From Malania oleifera (Eukaryota; Streptophyta; Magnoliopsida; Santalales; Ximeniaceae): DNA of 64,000 bases. A program made the position numbers and the translations under genes. Positions 1-12,929 of this stretch are shown here, piece by piece (positions within the stretch are counted from its first letter, which is position 1; each line of letters begins with the position of its first letter). The notes beneath the pieces were generated by a model. It was not told where the DNA came from, did not search any database, and saw only the letters and a list, made by a program, of their open reading frames with translations. The DNA lies in NCBI RefSeq assembly GCF_029873635.1, contig NC_080421.1, positions 1,984,001 through 2,048,000 on the forward strand, written 5' to 3'.

Positions 1-148
1 CCACGATAAACCTTAAATGATTTCGTTTCTGAGTTGTGAGACTGGTCCTTATATAGGGAGTTTGGATGTATATTGGATTTAAATTTAATTATTGTGTTGT
101 TAAAGTTATGACATGGGATTTTTTACTCTTTCCTATCCTATTTTCAGG

Positions 149-1235
149 ATGGTTCCTTGGGATGAGGATGTAAGAGCTAAAGGAAGAGATGACTCGCAGA
201 CTTCGAGTGAAAAGGATATTGATACCTCTGTGATGCTGAAGGATATAGCCCAACAGGTCAGGGTAGAAATGAGAAAGGATTCTAGAGAACAAAACTGCCC
301 AACTGCAGATAAGAGCAGTAGTATTAAGGAATTTATGAGGTTGAAACCTCCTGCTTTTGAAGGAGGACCTGATCTAGTGACTGCGAAAAAATGGGTTCAG
401 CAAATAGAAAAGATATTGGAGGTACTCGGCTACACAGACGAGCAGAAGGTCCGTTATCCGCATTTAGAATGACTGGTGATGCAAAACGCTGGTGGCTTTT
501 TTTGAAGCTACTAAAGGAATAAAGATTGGTAAAGAAAGCTCTAACCCAGGAGAAATTTAAGGAGCTATTCTTTGATAGGTATTTTCCTTCATCTGTCAGA
601 AAGGAAAAGATTGAAGTGTTCACTAACCAGATCCAAGGAAATATGACAGTCGGAGAATATGCAGCCAAATTTGTTGAATTTTTCGCGTTTTGCTCCATTC
701 CTAATTCTGAATGAGGTAAGGAAGGCCAGAAAATTTGAAAAAGGGCTGAAACGCAGAATTTACAAGCTTGTTGTCTGATTCGAGGTTTAGAATTTCTCAA
801 ACTTGGTTAATAAGGCTTCGGTGCTGAAGAAGAGCATCCAGAGCAACACAGAGCTTGCAGAGTAGCAGAAGAGGCCTACACCATCCAATTTTCAGGCTGA
901 AGTCAGTCAGGGATCAAGAAAGAAAGGGAAAGCTGCAGTCAGCTCGAGATAATGGGCAAGAGATCGGGGTTATCCTGGTTATCAGGATAATCAGTCTTAC
1001 CCCGTATGTAAAACATGTAATAAGAGGCATAGGAGTGAATGCTGGTTTCGGACTCCTAACTTTTTCAGGTGTAGTAAACCGGGGCATATTAAGAAGAATT
1101 TTCGGAACCATTACCTATTGTACCTGCATAGACCCAGGATTGAAAAAGACAGCAGATACCACTTGGCAGAGGTGGATCAGCACGTGTTTATACGATGGTC
1201 TTAGACGAGGCAAGTAAAGCCAAGGGGGTAGGTAT
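149..1235 (+). pseudogene. gag: gypsy gag pseudogene
   Basis: Decayed Ty3/gypsy capsid-nucleocapsid gene. The ATG at 149 (MVPWDED) is one base after an acceptor-like TTTTCAG. The retrotransposon gag core is recognisable near 330-460 (FMRLKPPAFEGGPD, then QQIEKILEVLGYTDEQKVRY). The frame breaks near 465, where a base appears lost: the family sequence MTGDAKRWW continues in another frame. A second capsid piece lies at 526-714 (FKELFFDRYFP, then GEYAAKFVEF). A CCHC-like knuckle (CKTCNKRH...C, then RCSKPGH) is read near 1008-1110. The last recognisable stretch is the gag-protease linker SARVYTMVLDEASKAKGV, ending about 1230. Several frameshifts rule out a working protein. Confidence 0.85.
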
Positions 1236-1384
1236 GAATTTATGTTTAAGATAATGATGATCTTATTTAATTTTAGATGATATAGAAGTTTATTTGGTGA
1301 TGTATGTTGAACTGCATGAGTTGATAAATTTTAGTGATGTGAAAAGATGATTAGTTAGTAAGAATTTTGAGGACGAAATTTCTT

Positions 1385-1397
1385 AAGGAAAGGAGAA
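1385..1397 (+). other. polypurine tract of the 1-3747 gypsy element
   Basis: AAGGAAAGGAGAA directly precedes the LTR start TGTAGTGATCCC. The preceding TTTGAGGACGAAATTTC is the stretch usual upstream of the 3' LTR in plant gypsy elements. The tract is expected to prime plus-strand DNA synthesis. Confidence 0.85.
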
Positions 1398-3747
1398 TGT
1401 AGTGATCCCAAAAATAAATAAATAAATAAATAAATAAAATAAATAAATAAAAATTATTAATTAAATAATATAATATAATATAATAATATATTAATATAAT
1501 ATTATAATATATTATATGTATAAAGTAACTTCCTGAGGAAGATTACTTCCTCAAGAATGAAATTGAATTTCAATTCAAAACAAAGAGGTGCGCCCCCCTC
1601 CCTGAAATTTCTCACATCTCCTTTGTCTCCGTTTCTCTCTCTCCTCAATTTTCTCAGTGGATATTCGGCCGATCAAAAAACGGAAGGTACCGTTAGATTC
1701 CTAACTCCGCCACCAACATTTCTACTAGAGCGGATTTGTCGTGAGAGCGTAACCACCACTCCTAGGGTAAGGTAAACCCTCACTTTTTACTCAAATTCTC
1801 CTTAGATCTTCAGCCAAATCAACGATCAGCCATCATCATGGGGTCCTAGTCTCGATTATCATCATTTTAAATGGAGTAAATTTTTAATTTAGATTTCCTA
1901 TACACCACTCCAAAGCGAGAGTGAGATTTGGGGAATTAAGTAAATTGGTTATATTTAAGAGTATAATTATTTATTTAGAATTTTTGGGCTTACGAAATGT
2001 TAAAATAGTATTTTATTTAGGGTTGATTTAATTGAACTAGGATTATTGAATCAGGGTTCGGGTGAGCACCGCAGACATCTTTTCAGGGCCCCTATTGGCG
2101 TAGTTCAAGAAATCAAGTAAGGAGGAATATATACTAAACCAGAATTTTATGAATTAAACAGATAAAAAAATGGATAATGTATGTATATGTATACGTTTTC
2201 TTATGGGATAAAAATGTCAACCGTTTAAATTATGATTTTTGAGCTTAGGGATGTTTTATTAGTTATGTATATGAGAAAATGGATTGATTAAAGTGAAATA
2301 TTTTTCAGAATAATTATGTAAAAAATTAAAGGTATTTTTCCAATATGTGAATGTTAAATGTAGGTTGACTTATTTTATAGGGAATATATATGAATTTTAC
2401 TACTAAATAGTGTACCACAAGTAAATAGAATTTTGTGTGGAATTATGTTATAAGTATGAGATGTATGTTATACAGGAAATGCGCTGAAATGAAAATGTTA
2501 TATGAAATATGCTGCATGTGAGTGTTAATGTAACCATGGAAACAAAAACAGCTGAAAGATGCTGAGACTAACACAAAAACAATTAAAAGATGTTGGGTAG
2601 CAGATTAGTGCATTTCTATATGGACTAACACAAAAATAGCTGAAAGATGCTGGGTATATTATGAAATGAAATGAAAATGAGAATGAAATGGAAATGAAAT
2701 GTGAAATGTGAATGATGTGAATTGAGAAAGAACCACGTAAAGTGAAATGTTATGAAATGTTAAAATTAAGAACATGAACAGATGAGAATTATAGAATAAT
2801 GATAGATAAAATAATGTATTATAGTAGTATCATTATTTATGCTTGTAGAACATGTTACGTTTGGGCGAGCAAACTCTTCGTCCGAGGGATTGCTGAGAAA
2901 GCCGAGTGCCTTGGTTAGTATCAGGTGTAGCAATAGACTGCATAACGTACTAGGGCAAAGGAAAAATACTTGTATGGGCGTGTAGATTTCCTTATTCTCG
3001 GGAGCCTTCGCTGGTAAACCTTTGGATGAACTGTGTGAGTACGAGATTACTTCTTCACCTAAGGGCTTACTAAGTAAGGTGAGTGCCCTGGTATGCTTTA
3101 GTTGTGACCTTCGGGTTGCCTAAAGTATTAGAGCAGAGGGGTGCTATTTATATAAGCTAGTAATTACCCCTATCCTTAGGTTTTTCTCGTGGGTAAAATA
3201 TCTTGCATGTGATTAATTAGGTTCTAAAAATGATTTTAGAAATTATGTTAAAGATCTGCAAATGTTGAATATTATGTTGATTATAATCTCATGTTGGCCA
3301 CACGCTAATTTAATATATTGTTTCTTCCCTTACTGAGATGTGTCTCACCCGAATACAAATTTATCTTTTTTAGGACCTCCACGAGATTGAGTTTAGAGAG
3401 CTCGAGTTATTACAACATTTTTGAGTTATAGAAAAAAAAAAGTTATAATGTTAATGATATTTTGGGATGTATAAAGTTTATGTTTTATGTCTTATGCTTT
3501 ATGTTTTGAAGTCTTCTGAGAGATGGACGATTGTGAATACTGATTTTTGGAGATATGTAAATATGTGAATACAAGTGGATGAAAAGTTGAGTTTGGTATA
3601 TAGATAGAAGTAGAAAACTCTAGTATTATATTGTTGGAAGATTATATTTATGTTTTCCGCTGCATAAATGATATTAGAATGTCGGTTAACAAGTAAATAA
3701 ATGGATTAGTAGCACTCCGGGCCCACTTAGAGGGTCGGGGCGTTACA
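1398..3747 (+). repeat. gypsy LTR, family 1 (3' LTR of the gag-only element)
   Basis: Runs from TGTAGTGATCCC to GGGGCGTTACA (2350 bp, TG...CA ends). It starts with an AAATA-type microsatellite, has a CT-rich stretch near 1633-1645, a GTAAGG donor-like site at 1767, an acceptor-like TTTTCAG ending at 2086, a second GTAAGG at 2117, the hairpin TGAGA-TGTG-TCTCA at 3334-3347 and an acceptor-like AG at 3372-3373. The solo LTR at 8784-11547 is the same family: they share the block from 'gtta gattcct' through 'acatttctact' and the final 450 bp. Confidence 0.9.
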
Positions 3748-4450
3748 AATTATTTTATTATGAATTAGTAACTCAAATTGTGTGACATTAGATTATTATA
3801 GAATAATGAAATGACAGTGTTTTATACAAAATTATGATATGACAGAGTTTTTTATACACAGTTATAGTATGATAGTGTTCTATACAGAACTACAATACAA
3901 CAGTATTTTATACAAAGTTATAAAATGACAATGTTCTATATAGAACTACAGTATGATGGCATTTTATATAGAGTCACAGATTGACAAGTGTTCTATACAA
4001 AACTACAATATAATAGTGTTTTGTACAAAGTAGTATTACAACATTTTATATACCAAATTGTGGAAATTAAATCTTGTTATTGTATTTTTTTTATAAATCG
4101 CATTATATGGTTTAAAAACCCTGATGGACCAGAGCTAAGCACGGTACTGTACCTTCATGTTGATTTGGCCAATGAAGAGTAGAGTTACCCCCTGGAATCC
4201 GGACCAGTTGGGTAGGCAAATCATACTTACAATTACAGATACATATATAGATACAGTTTGACTTAGACTGGTGGTAGGCCAATCATGGCTAAGTCCAATC
4301 TTCGAACTGCACAACCCGATCATGTAGGGTTAATTCATGACGTTGTATGTTTATACATCGAGGGAAGTTCTTTTATGCATATACATGTATTTACATATTC
4401 AGAGAAATTTATATGGTAGAGTATGTTTTGGAAAGAAAGTAAGTATTTTG

Positions 4451-4494
<44 letters not shown>

Positions 4495-4986
4495 GTATGA
4501 GTACATTTTTATATGATTTCACAGTGAAAGAATAGTTAATTAATGGATGTGTTTTTATTACAGTAAAACTCATGTTGCCACACACTGATAATAATATGTT
4601 CCGTCATACTGTGATGTGTCTCATTCCTATAATCTTTAACGTTTCAGGAAATTCAGGAAACTGGGCCTAGAACGCCCCAGCGCAAGGCTAGTTAGTATTG
4701 TTCAGGGTGAGTTCTAGTAAGACACAGTGATGTATATGAATATACTTTGGGTATCTTCAAGATGTATTATGGATTTTTGGGGATTCGTGTATGTATTTTG
4801 GAAGAAGGTAGTACTCTGGTATTGAATTTGGAGTGTATATGTTTGTTCCACTGTGTAGTATTATAGGGGTTATAAACAAGTGTACTTGGTGCTCCATTTT
4901 GGGGTATCAGGATACTATAGTGTAGGGTATTAGAGATTATGTATGGAGTGTTGCACTCCGGGCCCCACTAGGTTTGGGGCGTTATA
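3748..4986 (+). repeat. 3' part of another gypsy LTR, cut by the preceding element
   Basis: The segment ends GGGGCGTTATA and is followed by a primer-binding-site-like sequence, so it is the 3' part of a 5' LTR. It carries the shared LTR blocks: the CATG inverted repeat at 4319-4341, the degenerate hairpin near 4606-4620, and an acceptor-like GTTTCAG ending at 4647, 339 nt before the LTR end. The 5' part was probably displaced when the 1-3747 element inserted. It also holds an (AT)n tract at 4458-4492. Confidence 0.7.
3805..4045 (+). repeat. degenerate tandem repeat, about 35-bp unit
   Basis: Roughly seven diverged copies of a unit like ATGACAGTGTTCTATACA followed by AACTACAGT lie inside the LTR fragment. 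Copies differ at many sites and in length. I see no coding potential. Confidence 0.7.
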
Positions 4987-4990
4987 GATA

Positions 4991-5002
4991 TGATATCAGA
5001 GC
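4991..5002 (+). other. primer-binding site, one mismatch from the initiator tRNA-Met type
   Basis: TGATATCAGAGC lies four bases after the LTR end at 4986. The usual plant form is TGGTATCAGAGC, complementary to the 3' end of initiator tRNA-Met. Only about 30 bp of internal DNA follow before unrelated repeat sequence starts. Confidence 0.7.
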
Positions 5003-5034
5003 TAGTATTTATAATGTTATTATTATTTTTTTAG

Positions 5035-5440
5035 GATCATTACACATCACTAACCTTTTATTTCTATAAGTGCGATTTAGTTCACCTAATTACTACTCAT
5101 TGATTAATCTCTAGACTAATCCTAGGTCAAGGAACTAGTAGTCTCGGTCTACATTTACTATAGTTGGGATCAATAGTTCAATTATACAAGGGGAAAGTAC
5201 TAGCACTTTAACATACCCGTTCTACAAACATTAGCTACTTAACTGTGAATTATCCATAAATTGAATCTAATGATCTTTAATTAACTCCTTAATAAATAAA
5301 TAAATAAACATTGAAATTTTCAAAAGAAAATATAAAATAAGGTGTGATTTAGGAATGTTTAATAATACCTCCAAAAGATGAGACCTTATTAGATAAAACC
5401 CCTCTCATAACTAATATAAGTGAGGCCTCAAACACCCTTT
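5035..5440. repeat. dispersed repeat R1, copy 1
   Basis: About 400 bp matching 12930-13310 in the same orientation. Shared landmarks are 'cacctaattactact', 'ttcaattatacaagg', 'tataaaataaggt' and 'gatttagg'. No coding potential. It may be part of an old LTR, but no LTR termini are visible. Confidence 0.65.
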
Positions 5441-6934
5441 TACCCTTTATTTAATTATTGGGATGCACACATACACCAAATAAAATATATAAATATATTT
5501 AATACATGAAATGATCAAAATTTCTCTAAACTCAAGCAAAACATTCCCAAATTTTTCCAAAAAAATTTCAATTATTATTATTATTTTTTGCATCCTAATG
5601 CTAATTTTCAAGATTTTTAAAGAATTTCTCCTCCAATTTTTATTTTTTGGAATTTTTATTTTTCCACCTTTTTGTTATCCAATTCAAAAATAACTCAAAT
5701 AATTTTTATTTATTTTTATGATTTTTTTTCTATTTTTTCCAACTTCTAAAAATTTAAAATTAAACCCAGCGGTCTAGAAGGTCTGACAGCTTCAACCGGT
5801 CTAAACCGAATCAATTAATCAACTTAGGTTGATCCAAGTCAAATTGAGTTAATCTAGTTGGGGAAAAGAGCTGTCACGTCTCAGCTAACGGTGCCGACAT
5901 GTGACAGAATATATTTTTTAAAATTTATTTTTTCATTTATTGTAGTAAGGTGGCGTCAGCTTGACATCACCCACCACGTGACATAATGCAATGGGCTCTC
6001 AGAGCACATCACAAATTGCTGAAGTGGCAACAATTCAATCGTCCGGAGAAAACACACACATTGGACGACCAGGATTGCGTAACATCGCTTCCCAAACACG
6101 TGATCCTGGCTGTGCCACGTGTCACCATCCGTATGGTGACACACATTCCACTAATTATATTTATTAATTTTTTTTGAAAAAAAGTCTAATAGAATTTTTT
6201 TTTTTCTTTTCTCTCTTCTTTTCTTTTCTTTTCCTCTTCGTCTCCCGATCCTTCTCTAACCTCCCTTCCTCTCCTCTTCTATTTTGAGTTTTATTTCAAT
6301 TTTTTATCTTTGATTTTTTTTCCTCGCAAATTTTCTTAAGAACCAAACCTAGTTTTGGGTTATTTGGGATTAGGTTGATATGGTTGTAATATGTTTGATT
6401 TGGGCTAAATTGGGCCTTTGGTCGGGTAATTTGGTAGATTGAGCTTAGGATAGGGTTGAGCTCAGAGCTTTGAACTAAGTTGGATTTAATTGGGCTTGGT
6501 TCCAACAATCTGGCTGATAGGTTGATTTGGGTCCAAGTAATTAGGTCGGGTCTGGTTTAAAGTTTAAATGGATTTGGTCTAAATTCAATTGGGGCTTGGC
6601 TAATCTGGTCGGACCTAATATGAATTAACATGGGTTCTTGGGTTCTGAGGTTACTATATTTGGGTCAATGGGTCAACAGATCCACGTCGAGGTTGACCTA
6701 AGTCTTGGGTCTTTGAGTCATTTGACTTGGACCTATGTCGAATTCAGGGGCATTCAGATTTGAACTTTTTCATACCTAAATTTGGACTTTTCTAGTATGG
6801 TTATTCTTATTTTGGGACAATGTTAAATTATGTTCAAAGTTCAATTTTAAGCTCAAATCTCAACTTGAATTTAAAATTCAGCAAAACCAAAAATTGAAAT
6901 AGAATTAAACTAATTAATACAAACCTTGTTGTGA
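5441..6934. other. unclassified old repeat or intergenic DNA
   Basis: No gene is recognisable. The stretch is AT-rich to 5960, has a more balanced segment at 5940-6150 with several CACGTG/CACGTGT strings, a pyrimidine run at 6190-6290, then a G/T-rich plus strand at 6330-6760 with many TTGGGT-like words. It may be a decayed LTR of another gypsy lineage. Confidence 0.4.
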
Positions 6935-6954
6935 TATGTTGTAGTAACCGGGAA

Positions 6955-6994
<40 letters not shown>

Positions 6995-7037
6995 TTAATT
7001 AATTAAATTAACAAGTAAAATAAATAGTATGATAAGG

Positions 7038-7080
<43 letters not shown>

Positions 7081-7242
7081 TGTACAAGTTTCTCTAAGAA
7101 ATTTTACTTCAATTAGTAAATTATTATAATATTAATATATATAAAAAGTTGTACAAGCTTCTCCAAGAAGCTTTGCTTCAATTAGTAAATTATTATAATA
7201 TTAATATATATAATTGTACAAGCCTCCTTAGGAAGCCCCATT

Positions 7243-7286
<44 letters not shown>

Positions 7287-7778
7287 GACTCTCTTTCTCT
7301 CTCTCTCTTCGATTTAGGACCAATTTTACGCCGGATCGACAAACCGAAGCCACCATGATGCTCCTGACAAAGTTCTCTGCAAATCTGCCGGAGCAGATCG
7401 TTGGAGAAAGCAATTTGGAAATCATCCCTAAGTTGATGTAAGACTTTTTAAACCAAATTTGAAATTGTGACAGTTGAGAAAAGTGTTATACGCGTTGAAA
7501 TATTAAAGTTTAATACTTGGAGTTTTCGTTTCCAGGGGTGTTGATTGGGAACGTTAGGAATTATCCCTAAGATGAGGTAAGGCTTTTTAAGTTGAATTTG
7601 ACTTAGTTATAGTTATAGAAAATGTTGTACGTACGAAAATACAGAACTTTAATTCTGCGAGTTTTCATTTTTAGGGTGTTGAGTTGAGAACCCTGTGGGT
7701 ACGGGGAAGATTTTCTTATGGGCTTTTCAGGAATCAGGTAAGGGGATAAACTAAGCTAGTTTTGTTTTGAGAAAATGC

Positions 7779-7831
<53 letters not shown>

Positions 7832-8023
7832 GCATCTGATTTCAGGAAAAATAAATATATTTATATATATGATTTATTTTTGAAAAATACTGTTTAAAAG
7901 ATGATATGTTGAATACGTGGAAAATTTGTTCAGTGTGGCATGAGTATAAAAATGTTGTGAAATACTATTTTTTGGGAATGGGGATGATATGGATTTCTAT
8001 GATGGAAAATCGGCGTACGGGGC

Positions 8024-8059
<36 letters not shown>

Positions 8060-8235
8060 ATTTGCCGGCGTACGGGCCGTGCTATGTGGATATGTCTGCC
8101 GGCGTATGGGCTGCGCTATGTGATTTGCCGACATACGGCCCGAATTATGTGATTTGCCAGCATACGGGCTGTACTATGTGATTTGCTGGCGTATGGGCCG
8201 AGCTATGATAAAATGTGAAATACCGGCGTACTAGC
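8060..8235 (+). repeat. about 32-bp tandem repeat inside the family 2 LTR
   Basis: Five or six copies of a unit like GCGTACGGGCCG followed by TGCTATGTGATTTGCC. The same unit, with more copies, occurs in reverse orientation at 29816-30100 in the related LTR. Copy number therefore differs between family members. Confidence 0.8.
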
Positions 8236-8783
8236 CGATGATTTTCATGATATATGTATATGTGAAAAATGATATGAATGATTTGATAATTAATGATATA
8301 AGTTATCCATGTATCACGATTTTAGTATATGTATATGATATCAGAATTTGGTTGGCTTGGTCTAGGTTAGCACTTGCACGGTACTGTTGCTATGTGTTCA
8401 TAGTCTTCGTGATCATGATATTTGTGTTAAGGCCACTATACGGAGTGGTGTGAGATTGGATGATCGATGTGGTTATTTTCAAGAAGTGTGCTGTTATCGC
8501 TCCTGGTGTACGGACCAATATGGGTAGACTCATCGGACCTACAGACTACTGTTTGACTTGGCAATGATTGGCCAACCATTGTCAGGTCCCGCCTTCGGGC
8601 CACACAACCCAGTCATGTGGGGGTAATACATGACAACAACCAGCAAACTTACCAGAATTGTTTTATGTTATTATTATGATATGAGATGAGATATGCTTAT
8701 GAAATGCAGTATGTTCTGTTATGTTTTGATGATATATGTATGTTTTCCTAGATTTGATAAACAGTACTGAACATGTTATGTAT

Positions 8784-8957
8784 TGTAAAGACCCAGAAAT
8801 TTAAAAGGATTAAAATAATTTAGAAAAAAAATAAATAAAATAACAAATAAAAAAATAAAAGGAATGACGTGGGAAAAAAAAATTAAGTAACTAAATTATT
8901 AGTTGTTAAATTAAATATTATTACATTGGATTTAAAAAAATAATAATAATTAAAATA

Positions 8958-9000
<43 letters not shown>

Positions 9001-11547
9001 AAGTTACTTTTACTAAAGAAGAGAAGAAGAGAAGAAAGAAGAAGCAGAGAAGCAGCACGTGGCCCCCCACCCCCTGAAATTTCTTTCCTACCAGCCGCGG
9101 CCACCTCCGTCTCCGTCTCTGTCTCTCTTAATTTCTCGGTAAATTTGCAGCGGATCGGGAAATGGAAGATGTCGTTAGATTCCTGATTCCATTGCCGACA
9201 TTTCTACTGGAATAGATTGGTCGTGGGAACGACTTAGGCACTGCTCCTGGGGAAAGGTAATTTTTTCTCATTTTCTCAATTTTGCTTTAAATCTGCTGTT
9301 AAATCGGCAAACAGGTACCACCACGTGGTCCCAGTCGCCGTCGTCGTCATTTTGACGTAGGTAATTTTTCAATTGGAATTTTTTAGGCCCTACTCCAAAG
9401 CGAGAGTGGGATTTGGGTTGGCAAATTAGTTAAATATGCGGGTATAACTGTAAATTTAAAATTATGACCCTAAAAAATATTTAAATAGTATGTTATTTAG
9501 AAATAATTTTAATGAAATTAGGGTTTTTGAATCAGGGCTCGGGTAAGCGCTGCGGGTGTAATTTTTAGCCCCGCAGGCATAATTTAGAAAATTAAGTGGG
9601 AGTGTTAAATATTAGTTTAAATGTTAATTTGAGGTGTGTGGAGCCTAGGGAAGGCTAGATGGGTAGTATTTTGAGGAAATGAATTAATTAATTTGGAAAA
9701 TTTGGTAATTGGGTTATATTTAAGGATATATTTAATTATTTAGAATTTATGGGTCTAGAAATTATTAAAATAATATTTTATTCAAAAATAATTTATTAGA
9801 ACTAAGAATTTAATTTCAGGATCCGGGTAAATGCCACAGGCATCTTTTCGGGGTCCCTGTTGGCGTAATTCAAGAAACAAGGTAAGGGGAAAAATATATA
9901 TTAAATCTGAATTTTTATGAATTTAATGAAAAAAATAAATTGTGTTATATGTACATGTATATGTTTCGGTATGGATAAAATGCCAACTGTTTAAATTATA
10001 TTTCTTTCGAATTTAGGGTTGTTTATTAGATATGTATATGTGAAAATGAACTGATGAAAGTGGAAAAAAATTTTCAGGATAATCAAGTAAGAAATGAAAG
10101 GTATTTTCAGTATATAAACACTAAATGTTAGTTGGCTTATTTTACAGACAGTGTATGAATTTTACTGCTAAATTGTGTGGCATGAGATTCTATGCAAATA
10201 TATGTTAAATGTATGAGATGCAGGCTAAGTAAGTAAAACAATAACAATAAAATATGATATGGACAATGTTACCTGTGTATGTTAAATACAACCATGTAAA
10301 TGTAAAATAGCTGAAAGAGAGCCCTGTTAGCAGATCTAGCACACTTCTGTGTAGACTAACTGATGACATCTAAAAGGAGCTGTGTTAGCAGATTTAGCAC
10401 GTTTCTACATAGACTAACTGATGATGGCTAAAGACCAGCTAGAGTACGAAGTAATGAAATGAAATGTTATGCAATGAAATGACTGATGAAATGACAATGA
10501 AGTGAAATGACAAAGGCAAATGATGTAAATGGGAAAAAGTCACTTAAAGTGAAACGAAATGCAAAGTTAAGTTATGAACAAGAATGAATGTGCATGATTG
10601 TTTAATGACAGAACAGAATAATGTATTATGATAATAGAAGTATGTATGTATGTAGAACATGTTATGATTGGGCGAGACATACTCTTTGCCTGAGGGCTTG
10701 CTGAGTAAGGCGAGTCCACTAGTAGCTTCAGATGTGGCAGTAGCTGCATAAAAGACTAGGGCAGAGGGAACCTACTTGTATGGGCGGGTAGGATTCCCTA
10801 TCCTTAGGGCCTTTGCCGGTAAACTATTGTTGAACTGTGTGAGTACGAGATTAATCTACCACTTGAGGGCTTACTGAGTAAGGTGAGTGCTCTTATATGT
10901 TTTAATTGTGATCTTAGGGTTACCTAAGTATCAGAATAGAGGGGTGCTACTTGTATGGGCGGGTAATCACCCCTATCCTTGAGTAATCTCGTGGGTTAAA
11001 TATTTGCATGTGATTGTTTAGGTTCAGAAAACGATTTCAATATTATATGATGATTTGTAAATGAAATAAAAATGATATCTATCTATCTCATGTTGGCCAC
11101 ACGCTGTTTTAATATGTATATTTCTTCCCTTACTGAGATATGTCTCACCTGAATATGATTATTTCTTTTTCAGGACATCCTCGAGGTCGAGCTTTGGGAG
11201 CTCGAGGGTATTTAGCATTTCGAGGGACTTAAAAAGAAAGGGTATATTTTCAAAACACTTTGGAGGAATGTAAATAGTTATGTTTTAAGTTTTTATGTTT
11301 TAATCCTGTTGAGAACAGGATGGTTGTGAGAATACTGAAATGCTTTTAGAGATGTATGTATATATGGGAATGCAGGTGTTGGATGGATACTTTGGATTAT
11401 AGATAGAAATTAGTAAACTCTGGTATTATGTTACATGGAGATTATGATTATGTTTTCCGCTACGTATGTTAGGTTTAATTATGATTTATTAGGGATATGA
11501 TCAGGTATAACGCACCGGACCCGGGTTTAAGGGTTCGGGGTGTTACA
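8784..11547 (+). mobile_element. solo LTR, family 1, nested in the family 2 solo LTR
   Basis: 2764 bp from TGTAAAGACCCAG to GGGGTGTTACA, flanked by the perfect 5-bp duplication TGTAT at 8779-8783 and 11548-11552. There is no internal region. The 3' 450 bp align closely with those of 1398-3747. It carries an (AT)n run at 8960-8996, a donor-like site at 9257, a second GTAAGGGG at 9882, the hairpin at 11134-11147 and an acceptor-like AG at 11172-11173. The mini-exon acceptor has mutated from TTTTCAG to TTTTCGG. Confidence 0.95.
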
Positions 11548-12033
11548 TGTATGATATATGTTTAACACAGAATACTCATGTTGCCACACACTAGTATTAG
11601 TTTATTTCCCTTACTGAGAGGTGTCTCACCCCTAAATCTTATAAACTTTTCAGGAGCCCCTGATAGGAGAGCGGGAAAAGCCCCGCTGATCTAGAGTGGT
11701 TTATCTGCCCTTTTTGAAGGGTAAGTTTTTTGTATGGATAGTATGGTTTTGTGGGAATTGTCCCTAGATTTCATTTTTTTGAGATGTATATATAGAAGTA
11801 CAGTGATTGTAGTAACTCTGGTACATTGTGATGTATGATATGATGGTATGAATATAATTGTACATTTTCTACTGCTTAGGCTTCTGCTGTATGTTCTGAT
11901 GTATCCCTAGTACCCACGGGTCCAAGTTGATTGTGACTTGTTGAGCTGGAATGTGAGATGTGTGGTATTGATTTTATGATAATATTATTATAAAAAAAAA
12001 ATATGTGGAAAATGAGCAGGTCATGACATATGT

Positions 12034-12864
12034 AACTCACATACTGAGTGGAAAACATGCACAAAGGGAAAACATGAAGGAAATTAGGGTGCAGTAGAGC
12101 AAACCGTCGACGGTAGTCCCACAACCATTGACGATTTGGGGCAGTGTATAAATGAATTTTCATTCTTTTGAAACCGTCAACAATTTGGCTCGACTAACTT
12201 AGCGCAGATTTCAAATTTGAATAAGGAGACACTAATTTGGTTGGGATTTGGAGGGAAAACCTCCAAGAACTTTATTTGTATGTCATTTGTGATGTATTTA
12301 ATAGGGGGTTGATGTATTGTTCATGCCCTTTAAACAAGAAAATAGTGAAATTGTTGACATTTGCTCCCATGGATGTAGGCATTGCCGAACCTCGTAATTT
12401 CTTGTGTTATTGTTGTTATTGCTTTCATATAATTGTTGTGGCTTGTTTTTGTATTTTCATCATTAAGTGTTCCATGTGTTTGATCCGATATTCCGCTATG
12501 CAATTCATTTTTCACAACAAACCTCTATTCTAGAATTTTGCCAACTTGTTCTTCCTTCTCTCGAACTCTCATCAAAGTCTCTACCACCCAGTCTTTAAGC
12601 CTTTACTACCTAGTTTTCTCCAATTTCTACAACTTGAATCCTTTTAATCTACAATCTTTGATCACTCAATTTTTCCCTCACCTTTTTGTGTTCATTTTTC
12701 TCAAAAATATTTTTTCAACCACAAGTTCCTCTCCAAATTTCCTTCCCTTAACTCTTTTTTTAGTGAGTAATTCATTATCCCAGTTATGCCTCTTTGCCTT
12801 TTAAATCTCACTATTTATAGGCTAAAAGGGTAATTGTCGCAACGTCTTTGAAAAGGGTCTGAGA

Positions 12865-12913
<49 letters not shown>

Positions 12914-12929
12914 TAAATTCAATGGAGTC
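12034..12929. other. old repeat remnant, no gene seen
   Basis: DNA flanking the solo LTR. At 12094-12190 it carries AAACCGTCGACGG-like and related inverted motifs of the kind seen near the start of gypsy LTRs, so it may be a decayed LTR. A CT-rich, T-rich stretch at 12537-12800 has open frames on one strand, but their composition is simple. An (AAT)n run occupies about 12867-12914. Confidence 0.4.

Larger units (their letters stand above)
1..3747 (+). mobile_element. Ty3/gypsy element, 3' portion, gag-only (pol missing)
   Basis: The window opens inside a plus-strand gypsy element. In order it shows a 5' leader (1-148), a decayed gag (149-about 1235), a polypurine tract (1385-1397) and a 2350-bp LTR (1398-3747). 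Only about 150 bp separate the gag-protease linker from the polypurine tract, so protease, RT, RNase H and integrase are absent. Either this copy lost pol by internal deletion or it belongs to a non-autonomous gag-only family. The 5' LTR lies outside the window, so a target duplication cannot be checked. Confidence 0.85.
6940..12028 (+). mobile_element. solo LTR, family 2, interrupted by a nested solo LTR
   Basis: The LTR runs from TGTAGTAACCGGG to AGGTCATGACA and is flanked by the perfect 5-bp duplication TATGT at 6935-6939 and 12029-12033. Without the nested insertion (8784-11547 plus its duplication) it is about 2320 bp. No internal region or PBS/PPT lies at either edge, so this is a solo LTR left by LTR-LTR recombination. 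Family members are 28811-31068 (minus) and 32220-34166 (plus). It carries an (AAT)n run at 6957-6995, a CT tract from 7243, donor/acceptor-like sites, a tandem array at 8060-8235 and both conserved hairpins. Confidence 0.93.
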
